Shown piece after piece: positions 20,528-22,988 of a stretch of 22,988 nucleotides of DNA. Origin of the DNA: JAZKIX01 sp040384645 (GTDB lineage: Bacteria; Pseudomonadota; Gammaproteobacteria; Burkholderiales; Burkholderiaceae_D); the NCBI GenBank assembly GCA_040384645.1, contig JAZKIX010000018.1, positions 1 through 22,988 of the forward strand. The letters run 5' to 3'. Every line of letters starts with the position of its first letter. Within the stretch, counting starts at the first letter, position 1. The notes under the pieces were generated by a model. It did not search any database. It saw only the letters and a program-made list of their open reading frames with translations, and had not been told where the DNA came from. Made by a program: the position numbers and the translations under genes.

Positions 20528-22988
20528 TTACATTCCCTGCTCATCCAAGAATTGTGCCATCCAGAACAGAGGCGCATTCCAGTTAAGCGCAACTTCATTA
20601 GAGTGAAAACTCTTAACATTGTCGGCGTAACACTGCATCGTATAAACACCACAAGCCGGCAAAATTGTCTTAAGGTAGTCAACAGCCGCATAGTCAATCG
20701 GAATATTTTTATCGCCGATATTTTCGGGAGTCGTTACCACACCAGTGTTCAAGAAGATCTCCTTCGTACCGTTGGTATAGAGCGGCTTATCTGTGCTGGC
20801 TCTAGTACGCCCCGCGCCCACTGCGCCTGCTTTAGCCTGACCATTTGGCCCACCCACGACTACGCCAGGCGGCACCGCTTTCATATAGATATTGGCTTGC
20901 TTTGCCCATACGCGATGGTGCGGATTCATCACTGGATTATTGCCGTAGCCCGACACAAACGACTTGCCAAGCGAGTTTCTGCCGAGCAGATAGTCCATGG
21001 TGCTCGCCACACCGTTCCGATACTTTGTTGCAGCGGAAGTACCGGCCGTGACATCGGCAGCAATCCCCAATATCAGTCCAGCATTCATGATGTCAGCGTT
21101 TGAACCCCAGTCGTAAGTGCTTGAATCCTTGGGAACGCCGTAGGCACTGGTGGCGATCTGACCAAGGAAAAGTTCAGCCCTTGTCTTGATTTGAGCTAAA
21201 GGTGAAGGGTCCAGGTCTCTGATCGTTGCGCCGCCGTCAAAATTTGTAATCTTCACTGTAGGCGCCGTAAATACACCAGGCAATGCAGTCAGTGCGGAAA
21301 GAGTTCCAAGCGGCGCGACATTACCCCAACGCATACTATTGACCCAGTTTTCGCATGCAATCGGGAAGCGGGAACCGCATTTAGATTGCGCATTGGTGGT
21401 TGCAACCTTGAAGTAATCACCCGGCAGCGGCGTTGCGTCGGTGCTAATTGCACCATTGACAGATATCGTATCGCTCGTTGTTGCCAGATACAGCTCCATC
21501 CCAGCCCAAGAAAACTCATCCTTTACGTTGGTATCCGCATAAGCACCGGCACCGTCAATAATTGCCGGCAAGGGGCCTCCGTCTTTTCCTAGCGTTTTCA
21601 CGTTGGAATATTCGCCGTACTGATAAATGCTGGCGGTCACAGGCGCTACACTAGTTGCAGTAACTGGATATTTTTGCGTGACCGCAGCCCAAGCCTTTTT
21701 CGCCGCAGTCAGACAGGTGTTGGCAAAGCTTGGATCGAGCTTCTTCCAGATTCGGTAACATTGCGCACCCGTAGCAGCCAACGCAAGCGTCGCCGCAGTG
21801 GTTGGTGTTTCAAGTACCCGTAGATGTTGATATGGTGAAGCATGCGGCCAAGTCGGCACAGGTGTCCACACAGGGTCATGCACTGAATGGAATGCCATCC
21901 CGCTCACGTCCACCTCGGTGAACTGCAGTGTCTGGTACCCCAAAGGAACCTGTGGGCCAATATCGCCAGTGGCTGGCGTAGTGCCGGCTACACGCACGCC
22001 GTAGATGCTATTCCAGTCAATATCTTGCATACCTAAGGGCACGGACGCCTTGGTGCCAACGGGTGCTTGCATCTTCAGCAAGAACTTCATTTCATGACGT
22101 GCTTCGTTCATCAAGTCAGAAATTGGCGTATTCACTTCGCCCACCTTGTCAACCAGCAAAGCAGTACTACCCACCGGATTGGGCCATTTTGGATTGGCTG
22201 GATAAGCCATCGAACCGTCTACAAAAGCGCCCGGTGCATTGCCACCGCCGATAGATTCTGCACCGCCTAAGTTCACTACGGTGCCGCTGCCATCCTTGAT
22301 ACGCTTGCTTTGCAACCGTTCAATCATGTTTTGCAAAGTCCAGAGCGAAATACCGGCATTGACCACGTACTTGCCGGTGTCGGCAGCGTCGTACCAGCCA
22401 CCCGAAACATCGATTGGCCCATTCGGCAATACACAACCTTTGTGATAGTTACCGTGTTTGTCAGCGCCGGTAAAACAACTGGCATTTTCAACGACATTAC
22501 CGGCCGGCCGATCACGCTGTCCGTCTGCCCGATAGGTCGGGCCAGTCAAATCGTTGATCGCTTCACCGGAACGCTGGAAATAGAAAAACTGCAGCGCATC
22601 GTATTTCAAATCGGCATAAACACTTTTGCTCGATATCCTGATTTTTTGTGGATTGGACAAGCCGCCGATATAGTTGAAATACACCGTGTAATCGGTATCA
22701 AACTCCAGGTTTTGAATATTCGCCAGAGGTACTGAAACACGCGAAACGTATTTCCCTGTCAATGCATCCAAATAAGGTTTTTCAGCAAGAGGTTGATAAT
22801 CCTTCACCGTCATTACAGTTGGTTCAATTGCAGATTTTGGCCCAAGAATAGACATTCTTACCGGATTTGGCCCATCCGCATTTTTAACCAACACCCAACT
22901 CACATAAGGGAGATTAGTTTCTAAGGTGAAATTGAGGCTACCGTTTTTACCTAAGAGCGGACTAATGTAGTTTTCGACCACGGCTTTG
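20528..22988 (-). CDS. Glycoside hydrolase family 9 (endoglucanase-type), N-terminus outside window
   Basis: A large enzyme whose 819 visible codons lack the start; the frame is open to the right edge, and the GTG at 22981 is internal. The first part, to about residue 118, is an Ig-like beta-sandwich (CelD_N-type), ending KIRISSKSVYADLKYDAL. The rest is the (alpha/alpha)6 GH9 domain: FYFQRSGEAI, DVSGGWYDAADTGKYV with the two conserved acidic residues (D198 and D201, counted from the GTG), the NPHHRVWA motif, and near the end the catalytic acid in HSNEVALNWNAPLFW (E796). GH9 enzymes invert the anomeric centre and mainly cut beta-1,4-glucan. In the first motif the usual YDAGD is YDAAD. Cys pairs and the absence of lysine-rich parts suit secretion, but the signal is not in view. 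The stop is 26 bases past the terminator stem. Confidence 0.93.
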   Translation of the reverse strand, partial: KAVVENYISPLLGKNGSLNFTLETNLPYVSWVLVKNADGPNPVRMSILGPKSAIEPTVMTVKDYQPLAEKPYLDALTGKYVSRVSVPLANIQNLEFDTDYTVYFNYIGGLSNPQKIRISSKSVYADLKYDALQFFYFQRSGEAINDLTGPTYRADGQRDRPAGNVVENASCFTGADKHGNYHKGCVLPNGPIDVSGGWYDAADTGKYVVNAGISLWTLQNMIERLQSKRIKDGSGTVVNLGGAESIGGGNAPGAFVDGSMAYPANPKWPNPVGSTALLVDKVGEVNTPISDLMNEARHEMKFLLKMQAPVGTKASVPLGMQDIDWNSIYGVRVAGTTPATGDIGPQVPLGYQTLQFTEVDVSGMAFHSVHDPVWTPVPTWPHASPYQHLRVLETPTTAATLALAATGAQCYRIWKKLDPSFANTCLTAAKKAWAAVTQKYPVTATSVAPVTASIYQYGEYSNVKTLGKDGGPLPAIIDGAGAYADTNVKDEFSWAGMELYLATTSDTISVNGAISTDATPLPGDYFKVATTNAQSKCGSRFPIACENWVNSMRWGNVAPLGTLSALTALPGVFTAPTVKITNFDGGATIRDLDPSPLAQIKTRAELFLGQIATSAYGVPKDSSTYDWGSNADIMNAGLILGIAADVTAGTSAATKYRNGVASTMDYLLGRNSLGKSFVSGYGNNPVMNPHHRVWAKQANIYMKAVPPGVVVGGPNGQAKAGAVGAGRTRASTDKPLYTNGTKEIFLNTGVVTTPENIGDKNIPIDYAAVDYLKTILPACGVYTMQCYADNVKSFHSNEVALNWNAPLFWMAQFLDEQGM

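Overview
The gene content points to a chromosomal segment of a betaproteobacterium, most likely Oxalobacteraceae (Undibacterium/Herminiimonas/Janthinobacterium-like). This is inferred from the protein types (TsaD, PlsY, XerD, NrtABD with an ANTAR regulator, two TRAP systems), moderate GC content and the style of the dispersed intergenic repeats. I ran no database search. There are no rRNA, tRNA, CRISPR, phage or IS genes.

Layout. 1-2118: end of a TRAP transporter (small permease cut by the window edge, then an unusually long large permease) closed by an intrinsic terminator. 2229-3103: a DUF2007-like protein and a small membrane protein, convergent. 3317-3451: a G-rich inverted repeat element. 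3455-7618 (minus strand): nitrate/nitrite uptake module in transcription order nasT, leader RNA, nrtA, nrtB, nrtD, with two palindromic repeat elements between nrtB and nrtD. 7806-8834: tsaD on plus. 8875-12047 (minus): a predicted di-iron PF10118 protein, an AraC-type regulator, plsY and ybaK. 12085-13050: an exo/endonuclease/phosphatase-fold enzyme on plus, ending one base from a convergent VOC protein. 13501-13682: C-terminal end of an unrecognised Lys/Glu-rich protein running into a 10-N assembly gap. 13807-15263: ogt and xerD, translationally coupled. 15734-18778 (minus): a complete TRAP operon, dctP-dctQ-dctM. 19126-20250: an orphan branched-chain-amino-acid-type binding protein on plus. 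20463-20502: bidirectional terminator. 20528-22988 (minus): a family 9 glycoside hydrolase lacking only its N-terminal start, which is beyond the window.

The most informative non-coding stretch is 6743-6951, upstream of nrtA. On the minus strand it holds a palindrome, a near-consensus sigma-54 (-24/-12) promoter, two stem-loops that each have a six-base loop with A at position 1 and G at position 4 (the known ANTAR target signature), an alternative hairpin that would block the terminator, and a long UUCG-capped terminator with a U7 tract. ANTAR-domain NasT is encoded just upstream, behind its own possible sigma-54 promoter. Together this reads as dual control of nitrate uptake: nitrogen limitation through RpoN, and nitrate through NasT antitermination. 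The mechanism class is known; this compact arrangement, and the absence of nasS beside nasT, are worth a second look.
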